This document shows, piece after piece, positions 16,370 through 22,855 of a DNA stretch of 22,855 nucleotides. Made by a program: the position numbers and the translations under genes. Origin of the DNA: SIG454 sp045646365 (GTDB lineage Bacteria; Bacillota; Clostridia; Monoglobales; Monoglobaceae); the NCBI GenBank assembly GCA_045646365.1, contig JAZRKP010000070.1, positions 1 through 22,855 of the forward strand. The letters run 5' to 3'. Within the stretch, counting starts at the first letter, position 1. Every line of letters begins with the position of its first letter. Under the pieces are notes generated by a model that worked only from the letters and a program-made list of their open reading frames with translations, was not told where the DNA came from and did no database searches.

Positions 16370-18826
16370 ATGGCAAAAAAGATGACAAAAGCGGAGTACA
16401 ATGCGCAGAAAGAACAGATTAAAAGTTCTATTGCAAGCAAGCTTCGCAGACACTATGCAAAAACATTTGAAACTGCAACCCCTGCACAGATTTACAAAGC
16501 CTGTGCGGCAACGGTTCAGGACACAGTTATGGAAAAATGGGCACAATCCCGCGAAAGACTTGAAAAAGGGAGCGAAAAAGAGCTTTACTACCTCTCTTTC
16601 GAGTTCCTTATGGGACGAGCACTTGGCAATAACTTAATCAACATTATGCAAATGGATATTTATCGCGACACATTAAAAGAGTGTGGTCTTGATTTATCCC
16701 AGATTGAAGAGGTTGAAAATGATGCAGGGCTTGGAAACGGCGGTCTTGGCAGACTTGCGGCGTGTTTCTTAGACTCTCTCTCAACTTTGGAACTTCCTGC
16801 TTTCGGGTGCGGAATTCGTTACGAATACGGTCTTTTCCGTCAGAAAATTGTTGATGGTTATCAGACAGAAATGCCTGACCCGTGGCTTGAAGACGGTAAT
16901 GCCTGGGAGGTTGAACGACCTGAGGACCAGGTTGAGGTTCACTATAACGGGCGTATTGAGGAATACTTTGAAGACGGCAGAATGAAATTCCGCCACCTTG
17001 ACTATAACACAGTTATCGGTATGCCTTATGATATGCCGATTTCAGGATATGACTCCGACCTTGTTAACACCCTGAGACTCTGGAAAGCCCGTTCACCGCA
17101 GGTTATCAATATGAGTGAATTTAACCGTGGTGACTATGCTATGGCGATGAAGGACAGAGAGCTTGCCGAGGTTGTTTCAAAGATACTTTATCCAGAGGAC
17201 AATCATTACGAGGGTAAGCTGTTAAGACTTAAGCAACAGTATTTCTTCGTTTCTGCCACAATTCAGTGGATTTTAAAGAAGCAGAAACGCCGTGGACATT
17301 CCCTCTATGAACTTCCGAACTATGTTCAGATTCATATAAACGACACACATCCAACCCTTGCAATCCCCGAACTTATGCGTATTTTAATGGACGAAGAAGG
17401 TTTTTCATGGGAAGACGCATGGGATGTTGTTACTAAAACATTTGCTTACACAAACCACACAATCTTAACCGAGGCTCTTGAAAGATGGCCTGTTTCAATG
17501 TTTGAAACACTTCTTCCGAGAATTATTCAGATTGTCCGTGAAATTGACCGCCGTCAGAGAGAAAATCTTCATTCAAGATTTGGCGACGATTACGGTAAAA
17601 TTGAATATATGTCCGTTATTTCAAACGGTAATGTCAATATGGCAAATATGTGTATGACAACCTGCCACAGTATTAACGGCGTTGCGGCACTCCATACCGA
17701 AATTCTTAAAAAGGAAACATTTAAGGATTATTACAGTATTTATCCTGACAAATTCAAGAATGTTACCAACGGTGTAACACCGAGAAGATGGCTTTATAAA
17801 GCTAATCCTGAGCTTGCAAAGCTTATAACTGATGCAATCGGAAACAGTTGGATTAAGAAAGCCGAAAACCTTGAGAAGCTTACTCCGTTTGCTGACGACA
17901 AGGTGTTCTGTGAAAAATTCGATAAGATTAAGAAGGATAATAAAGTACTTCTTGCTAAATACATCAGCGAGCATAACGGCATAAATGTTGACCCTGATTC
18001 TCTTTTCGATGTGCAGATTAAAAGACTCCACGAATATAAGCGTCAGCTCCTTAAGGTTATGCACATTATCTATCGCTATAAGATGATTACAGAAAATCCA
18101 AGTCAGGCATCAATGCTCCCTGAAACATTTATCTTCGGGGCAAAGGCGGCTCCGGGTTACCACGCGGCAAAGCTTATCATCAAGCTTATCAACAATGTTG
18201 CCGATGTTGTTAATAATGACCCAAGAACAAAAGACATATTGAAGGTTGTGTTTATTGAGAATTACAGCGTTTCAATAGCTGAGAAAATCGTTGCGGCGGC
18301 TAACCTTTCCGAGCAGATTTCAACTGCAAGTAAGGAAGCTTCGGGAACGGGTAATATGAAGCTTATGCTAAACGGTGCTTTGACAATCGGAACTATGGAC
18401 GGAGCCAATGTTGAGATTTCCGAAAAGGTTGGGCTTGATAATATTTATATTTTCGGTCTTTCCTCCGACGAAGTTCTGTCAATTTACGCATCCGGTCAGA
18501 GCCCGAGCCCTGCAATTTACTCTGATAATCTTGTTATAAAGGGTATTGTTGACACACTTATTGACGGAACATTCTCAAAAGATAAGCAGAATCTGTTTAA
18601 CGATATTTACCACGAACTCGTTTTCGGCAGAGGTAATTTTGCTGACCAGTACCTCCTCCTCCGTGACTTTAACTCATATCTTGACGCAAGCCACAGAGCG
18701 GCAAAGGAATTTGTTCAGCCTGAAATCTGGAACAAGAAAGCAGTTATCAATGTTTCAAAGGCAGGTTTCTTCTCCTCCGACCGTTCTATTGAGGATTATA
18801 ACCGTGACATCTGGCATTTAAGATAG
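16370..18826 (+). CDS. glgP: Glycogen / alpha-glucan phosphorylase (GT35)
   Basis: Releases glucose-1-phosphate from glycogen ends with phosphate; PLP-dependent and cytoplasmic. The 818 residues are normal for the family. Seen motifs: LSFEFLMGRALGNNL near the N-terminus, NDAGLGNGGLGRLAACF, QIHINDTHPTLAIPE, VQIKRLHEYKRQLL, and EASGTGNMKLMLNGALTIG with the PLP lysine at K664, followed by GTMDGANVEI. No N-terminal phosphorylation extension is expected in bacteria and none is seen. AAAGGTGAAAATAA precedes the start. Last gene of the cluster, followed at once by a strong terminator. With glgA, glgB and glgC on the same strand, synthesis and breakdown are encoded together. Confidence 0.98.
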   Translation: MAKKMTKAEYNAQKEQIKSSIASKLRRHYAKTFETATPAQIYKACAATVQDTVMEKWAQSRERLEKGSEKELYYLSFEFLMGRALGNNLINIMQMDIYRDTLKECGLDLSQIEEVENDAGLGNGGLGRLAACFLDSLSTLELPAFGCGIRYEYGLFRQKIVDGYQTEMPDPWLEDGNAWEVERPEDQVEVHYNGRIEEYFEDGRMKFRHLDYNTVIGMPYDMPISGYDSDLVNTLRLWKARSPQVINMSEFNRGDYAMAMKDRELAEVVSKILYPEDNHYEGKLLRLKQQYFFVSATIQWILKKQKRRGHSLYELPNYVQIHINDTHPTLAIPELMRILMDEEGFSWEDAWDVVTKTFAYTNHTILTEALERWPVSMFETLLPRIIQIVREIDRRQRENLHSRFGDDYGKIEYMSVISNGNVNMANMCMTTCHSINGVAALHTEILKKETFKDYYSIYPDKFKNVTNGVTPRRWLYKANPELAKLITDAIGNSWIKKAENLEKLTPFADDKVFCEKFDKIKKDNKVLLAKYISEHNGINVDPDSLFDVQIKRLHEYKRQLLKVMHIIYRYKMITENPSQASMLPETFIFGAKAAPGYHAAKLIIKLINNVADVVNNDPRTKDILKVVFIENYSVSIAEKIVAAANLSEQISTASKEASGTGNMKLMLNGALTIGTMDGANVEISEKVGLDNIYIFGLSSDEVLSIYASGQSPSPAIYSDNLVIKGIVDTLIDGTFSKDKQNLFNDIYHELVFGRGNFADQYLLLRDFNSYLDASHRAAKEFVQPEIWNKKAVINVSKAGFFSSDRSIEDYNRDIWHLR

Positions 18827-18831
18827 TATAC

Positions 18832-18868
18832 AAAAACGGCAAGGAATAAATCCTTGCCGTTTATTTTA
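18832..18868 (+). terminator. Intrinsic terminator of the glg cluster
   Basis: CGGCAAGGA (18837-18845), loop ATAAA, TCCTTGCCG (18851-18859), then TTTATTTTAG. The A-run upstream extends the stem, so it could also end transcripts coming from the right on the minus strand. Confidence 0.93.
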
Positions 18869-19001
18869 GATATTACTTATAATCTTCTTATTTATGTAAT
18901 CATAGCAGACAAAGCATAATGCTCGTGACCTGCCAGGGTCTATATCCCTGTTAAGTTCAATAATGTTGTCAGTTGAGCATCTGATTATCTCCTCTTGAAA
19001 T

Positions 19002-19616
19002 TTATCTCATATTAACATAGTCCGCAATGAGGTCAACACACTTATCAATGTCCATTTTCCCTGAATCTAATGACAAATCGTAGTTATTTACATCGCCCCA
19101 AGTTCTGTTTGTATAGAAATTATAGTAATTTCCACGGCGTTTGTCTGCTTTTGTTACAATAGTCATTGCCTCTTTATCGGAAACCTTATCACGAAGCATA
19201 ATTCTGTCTCTGCGCGTTTCTTTTGATGCGTGGATAAAGATTTTTATAACATCGTCCCTTTCCTTTAAGATATAGTCCGCACATCTTCCAACGATAATGC
19301 AAGACTCTCTCTCTGCAATTTTATGTATAATATCCGCCTGTATTCTGAAAATGTTATCATTGTTCAGGAAATCGTTATAGTGGTTATAAAGACCGATTCC
19401 CGGCTGAACGCTCATAACAAGAGAATACAGAAAACTGCTTGTTGGCTTTTCGTCTGTATTTTCAAAAAACTTTTCGGGAAGACCGCTTTCTTTGGCTGCC
19501 TCAACTATGAGTTCCTTATCATAAAAGGCTATATCCAGTTTCTCCGCAAGCTTCCTGCCGATTTCACGGCCACAAGAACCAAGCTGTCTGCCTATTGTGA
19601 TAACTACTTTTTTCAT
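19002..19616 (-). CDS. Cytidylate-kinase-like P-loop protein
   Basis: A 204-residue member of the cytidylate-kinase-like family common in Clostridia. It begins MKKVVITIGRQLGSCGRE, with the P-loop-like GRQLGSCGREIGRKLAE, then FYDKELIVEAAKESG. A FIHASKETRRDRI segment and KADKRRGNYYNFYTN resemble the NMP-kinase lid region. It probably phosphorylates a small nucleotide or related molecule, but the substrate is not known from sequence and it is not the canonical Cmk. I place the start at 19616: an in-frame ATG exists at 19631, but GGGAGG (19624-19629) overlaps it and is correctly spaced for 19616. It has its own strong promoter in the 57-bp gap after the HAD gene. Confidence 0.85.
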   Translation of the reverse strand: MKKVVITIGRQLGSCGREIGRKLAEKLDIAFYDKELIVEAAKESGLPEKFFENTDEKPTSSFLYSLVMSVQPGIGLYNHYNDFLNNDNIFRIQADIIHKIAERESCIIVGRCADYILKERDDVIKIFIHASKETRRDRIMLRDKVSDKEAMTIVTKADKRRGNYYNFYTNRTWGDVNNYDLSLDSGKMDIDKCVDLIADYVNMR

Positions 19617-19640
19617 AAATATACCTCCCATTTTTATTTA

Positions 19641-19669
19641 ATAATACCACAAATTTAAAACCGTGTCAA
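19641..19669 (-). promoter_or_regulatory. Promoter of the cytidylate-kinase-like gene
   Basis: TTGACA (19664-19669, minus strand), 17-bp spacer, TATTAT (19641-19646) with an extended -10 TGG. It lies just after the HAD stop codon, so the kinase can be transcribed separately. Confidence 0.8.
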
Positions 19670-19673
19670 TACG

Positions 19674-20315
19674 CTAAATATCAAGCAATTCCTCAAAATC
19701 ACGGATATAGAAATCCGTTATTTCTTTGATTTCATCCTCATATTCCGCAGAGCTTTCGTCATAGACTCCGCAAACTTTCATTCCTGCACTTTTCGCAGTC
19801 TTATCCGCATTGAAATTATCGTCTAAAAAGAGAATATCCTCTATCTTCTCACCGATTTTCTCCGCCGCCATTTTATAAATTTCAGGATTAGCCTTATTGG
19901 TGTTGAAATCGTCGCAGGACCACACATTATCAAATAAATCAAAAATCCCCAATCGTTTCAGGCAAACATCCAGAGTGATATGCGGACTTGCGGTTAAAAC
20001 ATTAAGGCTTGCTCCGCTCCCTTTCAGTTTTTTCAATACCTCAATAACATTCTTCTTTGCAGGGATTTTCTCCGCATATTCAATATAGGCATTTTGTCCT
20101 AATTTTTCAACAATGGTTTCCAGAGTCTCCTCAACTCCCATATTTTCAATAAGGTATTTTGCATTTCCGTATGTACCCAAGGGGGTCAGAGTTCTGAGAA
20201 GTTCGTCGCTGAATTCCAAGTTATATTCATCAAGAATGCCTTTTATAAGCGATGCATATGCAGGCATAGAATCAACCAAAGTCCCGTCAAAATCAAATAA
20301 ATAAGCTTTAAACAT
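19674..20315 (-). CDS. HAD-superfamily hydrolase (phosphatase-like)
   Basis: A 213-residue HAD phosphatase of the phosphoglycolate phosphatase / beta-phosphoglucomutase type. Motif I is FDFDGTLVDS with D8 as nucleophile and D10; motif II is LTAS; motif III is the Lys in NKANPEIY; motif IV is LFLDDN. An alpha-helical cap lies between motif I and II. The substrate cannot be deduced. The start at 20315 is chosen because GGAGG is six bases upstream; two further in-frame ATG codons upstream (20321 and 20336) are too close to that site or precede it. The start overlaps the last codons of the DUF1653 gene by 8 bp, so translation is probably coupled. Confidence 0.87.
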   Translation of the reverse strand: MFKAYLFDFDGTLVDSMPAYASLIKGILDEYNLEFSDELLRTLTPLGTYGNAKYLIENMGVEETLETIVEKLGQNAYIEYAEKIPAKKNVIEVLKKLKGSGASLNVLTASPHITLDVCLKRLGIFDLFDNVWSCDDFNTNKANPEIYKMAAEKIGEKIEDILFLDDNFNADKTAKSAGMKVCGVYDESSAEYEDEIKEITDFYIRDFEELLDI

Positions 20316-20535
20316 TTTCATCCTCCGTATATTCAAATCTCAAAACTGTTTCTCCATTAACCGAAACTTCCTCGCTCCACATATAAAGGGGACGAACCCA
20401 AATCCCCATTTCTCCATATAAAGCCTGATAAACAACCATTTCCTCAAGAGTTTCGGAGTGTTTGGCAATCCCCAGGACTTTATATTTATTTCCCTTATAA
20501 TGCTTATAAATTCCGTTTATTATCGGCTTGTCCAT
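20308..20535 (-). CDS. DUF1653 domain protein
   Basis: A 75-residue single-domain protein of the DUF1653 family. The pattern GIYKHYKGNKYKVLGIAKHS, then ETLEEMVVYQALYG and WVRPLYMW, is the conserved core and covers nearly the whole protein. Function is unknown; members are small, soluble and often sit next to hydrolases. Here it is co-transcribed and overlapping with a HAD hydrolase. GAGGTG precedes the ATG. It has its own consensus promoter just upstream, separating it from spoIID. Confidence 0.88.
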   Translation of the reverse strand: MDKPIINGIYKHYKGNKYKVLGIAKHSETLEEMVVYQALYGEMGIWVRPLYMWSEEVSVNGETVLRFEYTEDENV

Positions 20536-20558
20536 AAAAGCACCTCACTTTTGTTAAA

Positions 20559-20587
20559 AGTATAACACAAAAATCCCTCCGATGCAA
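20559..20587 (-). promoter_or_regulatory. Promoter of the DUF1653-HAD pair
   Basis: TTGCAT (20582-20587, minus strand), 17-bp spacer, TATACT (20559-20564) with extended -10 TGT. The -35 box lies just after the spoIID stop codon. Confidence 0.75.
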
Positions 20588-20590
20588 GAA

Positions 20591-21517
20591 TTATCTTTTC
20601 TCTATATCAACTCCCCTATAATAATGGCACAGAATTTCCCTGTATGTTTTACCTTCTTTCGCCATTTGGTTTGCCCCGAACTGACTCATTCCAACGCCGT
20701 GCCCTTTCCCCGTTGTTGTAAAAACAACCTCCTTATCGGTTGTTTGCACCTCAAAATTAGCTGAATTAAGTTTAAACAGGCTCCTGATTTCCGTTCCTGT
20801 AAACACCTTTCCGCCTATCTGGATTGTTTTAACCGAGCCACCCTCCGTTCTTTTCACATCTCCAATCCTCAGCGAATCAACCCCAAGAACAGACATAGCC
20901 TCATCATTTGAAACGCTTACTGATGCCTTTAAGTTATCATAATTCAAATCCCCCGGACTCTCCACCGACCGAAGATATGGGGTGTCACCGCCCCACACAT
21001 CCGAGGCATTTTCTGTTCTCCCTCCGCTTACTGCATAAAAACAAGCAACCGCAGTTTCGCCGTTATAGGAGATATATTCCCCTTTTGTCGCCTCAACCGC
21101 CGTCTTAATTTTATTATGATACTTTTCAAAGTCCCTGCCCCAGTTTTCTTTCGCCTCAGCTAAAGCCGTGTATGCCTTGCAATGGGCAGGGTCTGTGCAA
21201 ACCTCGGCATCCTTATGGTCGGGATTTTCCGTCCCCTTTTTACTTAAAATATAGCTCCTTGCCGCAACCGCCTGAGCTTTCAACGCCTCATCCTCATAAA
21301 GAGCAGGCATCTCCGCTGTCACAACTCCAACAAGATATTCTTCAATATCCTCCTCTGTCACTTTCCCCGTTTTACTGCTATAAACAGAGATAGTTTCTCT
21401 GCTTTCGTTAAATCCCACCTGCTCTCTTACATTAAAATCATTAAAGAACAAATGAACGGCGGGCAAAACTGAAATTATAAATATTGCCATACCAAAAACA
21501 ACCAACATTTTTTTCAT
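20591..21517 (-). CDS. spoIID: Stage II sporulation protein D (SpoIID), peptidoglycan lytic transglycosylase
   Basis: Acts in the engulfment septum, cleaving stem-peptide-free glycan strands during forespore engulfment. The protein has 308 residues: one N-terminal membrane anchor (about 4-25), then the extracytoplasmic SpoIID domain. YLVGVVTAEMPALYEDEALKAQAVAARSY holds the catalytic Glu, E69 (motif split here: VGVVTAEMP, EALKAQAVAARSY). H101, C107 and C113 resemble the Zn-binding residues described for Clostridioides SpoIID. Near the C-terminus GKGHGVGMSQFGA is the family signature. I chose the ATG at 21517 because AGGTG is seven bases upstream; a GTG at 21526 and ATG at 21523 are alternatives. 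It supports a spore-forming or spore-gene-bearing ancestry. It is divergent from rpsF. Confidence 0.93.
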   Translation of the reverse strand: MKKMLVVFGMAIFIISVLPAVHLFFNDFNVREQVGFNESRETISVYSSKTGKVTEEDIEEYLVGVVTAEMPALYEDEALKAQAVAARSYILSKKGTENPDHKDAEVCTDPAHCKAYTALAEAKENWGRDFEKYHNKIKTAVEATKGEYISYNGETAVACFYAVSGGRTENASDVWGGDTPYLRSVESPGDLNYDNLKASVSVSNDEAMSVLGVDSLRIGDVKRTEGGSVKTIQIGGKVFTGTEIRSLFKLNSANFEVQTTDKEVVFTTTGKGHGVGMSQFGANQMAKEGKTYREILCHYYRGVDIEKR

Positions 21518-21533
21518 AAGCATCACCTGTAAA

Positions 21534-21562
21534 TGTATATGAAGAAAAATGTGGAAATATGC
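21534..21562 (-). promoter_or_regulatory. Possible sigma-E-type promoter of spoIID
   Basis: GCATATT (21556-21562, minus strand), 14-bp spacer, CATATACA (21534-21541), close to the sporulation sigma-E pattern GHATATT-N14-CATACAHT. The leader would be only about 10-15 nt, which weakens the call. Confidence 0.4.
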
Positions 21563-21591
21563 TTGACAAAACTTAAATAGTGTGCTATAAT
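21563..21591 (+). promoter_or_regulatory. Sigma-A-type promoter of rpsF-ssb-rpsR
   Basis: TTGACA (21563-21568), 17-bp spacer, TATAAT (21586-21591) with TGC extended -10: close to perfect consensus, as expected for ribosomal protein genes. Confidence 0.92.
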
Positions 21592-21597
21592 TTGATG

Positions 21598-21659
21598 GTT
21601 ACGAAAGTACAATCCTTACTCTCGGGGAACTTCGGGAGTCAAAAGTCCACAAGGAGGTG
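21598..21659 (+). promoter_or_regulatory. Structured rpsF leader, possible S6/S18 autoregulatory RNA
   Basis: ACTCTCG (21618-21624) pairs with CGGGAGT (21633-21639) around the loop GGGAACTT; the loop ACTT can pair with AAGT at 21643-21646 as a pseudoknot just before the AAGGAGG. A smaller TAC-GAAA-GTA hairpin lies upstream. Leaders of this operon in many bacteria bind S6:S18, so autoregulation is plausible. I could not confirm the known leader consensus by eye. Confidence 0.45.
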
Positions 21660-21665
21660 AAATAA

Positions 21666-21965
21666 ATGGTTGAAGTTATCAATAAGTACGAAACTATTTT
21701 CGTAGTTGACGGCAGAAAGACTGAGGAAGAAACAGTTGCTTTAGTTGATAAGTTTAAATCATTGATAGAAGCCAACGGTACAATCGAATCAGTTGATGAA
21801 TGGGGTAAGAGAAGACTTGCTTACGAAATCAACGATGCTACCGAAGGTTACTATGTTTTGGTTAACTTTAGCGCTAAGACTGATTTCCCACAGGAACTCG
21901 AAAGAGTTTTCCGTATTACAGACGGAATTTTAAGACAGATCACAGTTAGAAAAGACGAAGAATAA
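21666..21965 (+). CDS. rpsF: 30S ribosomal protein S6
   Basis: A 99-residue S6, binding the platform of the 30S subunit beside S18. The start MVEVINKYETIFVV and segments WGKRRLAYEI and GYYVLVNF are typical. AAGGAGGTG lies seven bases before the ATG. The gene leads the rpsF-ssb-rpsR operon, a conserved order in Firmicutes. Its mRNA leader can fold (see that entry). ssb begins 30 bp later. Confidence 0.98.
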   Translation: MVEVINKYETIFVVDGRKTEEETVALVDKFKSLIEANGTIESVDEWGKRRLAYEINDATEGYYVLVNFSAKTDFPQELERVFRITDGILRQITVRKDEE

Positions 21966-21995
21966 TCTGCGAAAGCAAAGATAGGCGGGTTTGTT

Positions 21996-22436
21996 ATGAT
22001 TAACAAGGCTATTTTAATGGGAAGATTGACTCGTGACCCTGAACTTCGTCACACGAATTCAGGAACTGCTGTTTGTAGTTTCAGTATCGCAATCAATAAC
22101 GGTTTCGGCGAGAATGCCCAGACTGATTTTATTAACTGCGTTGCGTGGAACAAGACAGCGGAATTTGTCAGCAAATACTTCTCAAAAGGTAAAATGATTA
22201 TCGTTATCGGTCGAATCAGCACAAGAAGCTGGGACGGTCCTGACGGTAAGAAAAATTACGCAACTGAGGTTGTGGCAAACGAGGTCGCTTTTGGCGAGAG
22301 CAAGAGAGACGGCGGAGATATGGGTTCTGCCCCAGGCTTTGGCGCATCTTCTGCATCCGCAGGTGTTCCTGAAATGCCCGCAATGAACGATGGAGGATTT
22401 TCTCCTCTGGATACTGACGACGATTTGCCGTTTTAA
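21996..22436 (+). CDS. ssb: Single-stranded DNA-binding protein
   Basis: Coats single-stranded DNA in replication, repair and recombination. The 146 residues hold one OB fold (about 1-105), starting MINKAILMGRLTRDPELR, with FINCVAWNKTAEFVSKYF and GRISTRSWDGPDGKKNYAT. A glycine/alanine/serine-rich linker follows, and the acidic tail DTDDDLPF at the C-terminus is the protein-interaction tip. Its place between rpsF and rpsR marks it as the housekeeping copy. Ribosome binding site AGGCGGG. Nothing unusual. Confidence 0.98.
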   Translation: MINKAILMGRLTRDPELRHTNSGTAVCSFSIAINNGFGENAQTDFINCVAWNKTAEFVSKYFSKGKMIIVIGRISTRSWDGPDGKKNYATEVVANEVAFGESKRDGGDMGSAPGFGASSASAGVPEMPAMNDGGFSPLDTDDDLPF

Positions 22437-22462
22437 TTGATTACGAAAAGGAGGTTTCAGAT

Positions 22463-22711
22463 ATGTCTGAAAAAGAAAAGATGGACAGAAGCCGCATGAG
22501 AAGACCTAAGAGAAAAGCTTGTGCGTTCTGTGTTGATAAGGTTGAACACATCGATTATAAGGATGTTGCAAAACTCAGAAGATATGTTACTGAAAGAGCT
22601 AAGATTCTTCCTAGAAGAATCAGTGGTTGCTGCGCAAAGCACCAGAGACAGCTTACAGTTGCAATCAAGAGAGCAAGATATATTGCGCTTCTCCCTTATT
22701 CAGCTGACTAA
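22463..22711 (+). CDS. rpsR: 30S ribosomal protein S18, zinc-binding form
   Basis: An 82-residue S18 that partners S6 in the 30S platform. KACAFC gives C20 and C23, and CCAKHQ gives C57 and H60, so the zinc-binding (C+) form is encoded; genomes with this form sometimes carry a second, zinc-free copy, not visible here. YKDVAKLRRYVTERAKILPRR is the conserved core. AAGGAGG precedes the ATG. It ends the operon and is followed by four hairpins and a terminator. Confidence 0.98.
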   Translation: MSEKEKMDRSRMRRPKRKACAFCVDKVEHIDYKDVAKLRRYVTERAKILPRRISGCCAKHQRQLTVAIKRARYIALLPYSAD

Positions 22712-22720
22712 TTTAATCAT

Positions 22721-22742
22721 AACCACTAGTAAACTAGTGGTT
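22721..22742 (+). repeat. Perfect hairpin just after rpsR
   Basis: AACCACTAG, loop TAAA, CTAGTGGTT: 9-bp stem ten bases after the S18 stop codon. It is not followed by a T-run, so it is not a standard terminator; it may protect or process the 3' end. Confidence 0.6.
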
Positions 22743-22747
22743 TGACT

Positions 22748-22790
22748 AGCCCCTAGAAGGGGCTCTTGCAGGCTTAACCCCTATAAGGGG
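22748..22790 (+). repeat. Two related hairpins, 28 bp apart
   Basis: AGCCCCT-AGA-AGGGGCT (22748-22764) and CCCCT-ATA-AGGGG (22778-22790). The core CCCCTAKAAGGGGC is the same apart from the loop centre, so they look like duplicated units. There are only two copies and no T-run. Confidence 0.55.
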
Positions 22791-22823
22791 CATCGAAATT
22801 TGGCACCGCATTACAATTACTGG

Positions 22824-22852
22824 CAGCCGCTCACGTGCGGCTGTCTTTTTTT
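22824..22852 (+). terminator. Intrinsic terminator of rpsF-ssb-rpsR
   Basis: CAGCCGC (22824-22830), loop TCACGT, GCGGCTG (22837-22843), then TCTTTTTTT. The stretch 22712-22823 before it holds only the hairpins listed and no gene. Confidence 0.9.
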
Positions 22853-22855
22853 GCC

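Noticed and set aside
19617..19631. Five-residue longer start of the kinase-like gene
   Set aside because: That ATG overlaps the GGGAGG that is correctly spaced for the ATG at 19616.
22748..22790. Two 28-bp-spaced inverted repeats as a CRISPR fragment
   Set aside because: Only two units, repeats about 14 bp, spacer too short, no cas genes.
1..22855. Mobile element, prophage or defence island
   Set aside because: Every gene belongs to housekeeping metabolism, sporulation or translation; no transposase, integrase, terminal repeats or att-like direct repeats were seen.

Overview
The window is about 23 kb of a low-GC Gram-positive chromosome, most likely an anaerobic Clostridia member (Oscillospirales/Ruminococcaceae-like or a neighbouring gut lineage; the family is uncertain). 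Reasons: a SpoIID gene next to rpsF-ssb-rpsR, a GlgC/GlgD pair, a long single-chain PurL, strong GGAGG ribosome binding sites and TTGACA-17-TATAAT promoters. It is ordinary core chromosome. I see no IS element, prophage, CRISPR array, integrase, toxin-antitoxin pair or rRNA/tRNA gene.

Layout. (1) Positions 1-8138, minus strand: a purine operon read purE-purF-purM-purN-purO-purH(transformylase only)-purD-purL, with purL running off the left edge. The 5' leader (8161-8339) contains a ZTP (pfl) riboswitch overlapping an intrinsic terminator, behind a consensus promoter at 8340-8369. IMP formation is split between a stand-alone AICAR transformylase and a separate PurO-type cyclohydrolase. The PurF lacks the N-terminal catalytic Cys and the other glutaminase residues but keeps its PRPP site and Fe-S ligands. 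(2) Positions 8502-18826, plus strand: a glycogen cluster, GH13 alpha-glucanase, glgB, glgC, glgD, glgA, glgP, closed by a strong terminator. Together these genes make ADP-glucose, polymerise and branch glycogen, and mobilise it. (3) Positions 19002-21517, minus strand: a cytidylate-kinase-like gene, a HAD hydrolase overlapping a DUF1653 gene, and spoIID, with internal consensus promoters. (4) Positions 21563-22855, plus strand: rpsF-ssb-rpsR with a structured leader and a hairpin-rich 3' region ending in a terminator.

Apart from the genes, one 13-bp imperfect palindrome, TCTTGYGYAAGAT, occurs five times, within coding sequence in different reading frames and also between genes. The four asymmetric copies all point the same way on the chromosome although the genes do not. 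This looks like a DNA-level repeat and is the least explained signal here. The degenerate PurF is the most interesting protein. I did not find a convincing wholly new multi-gene system.
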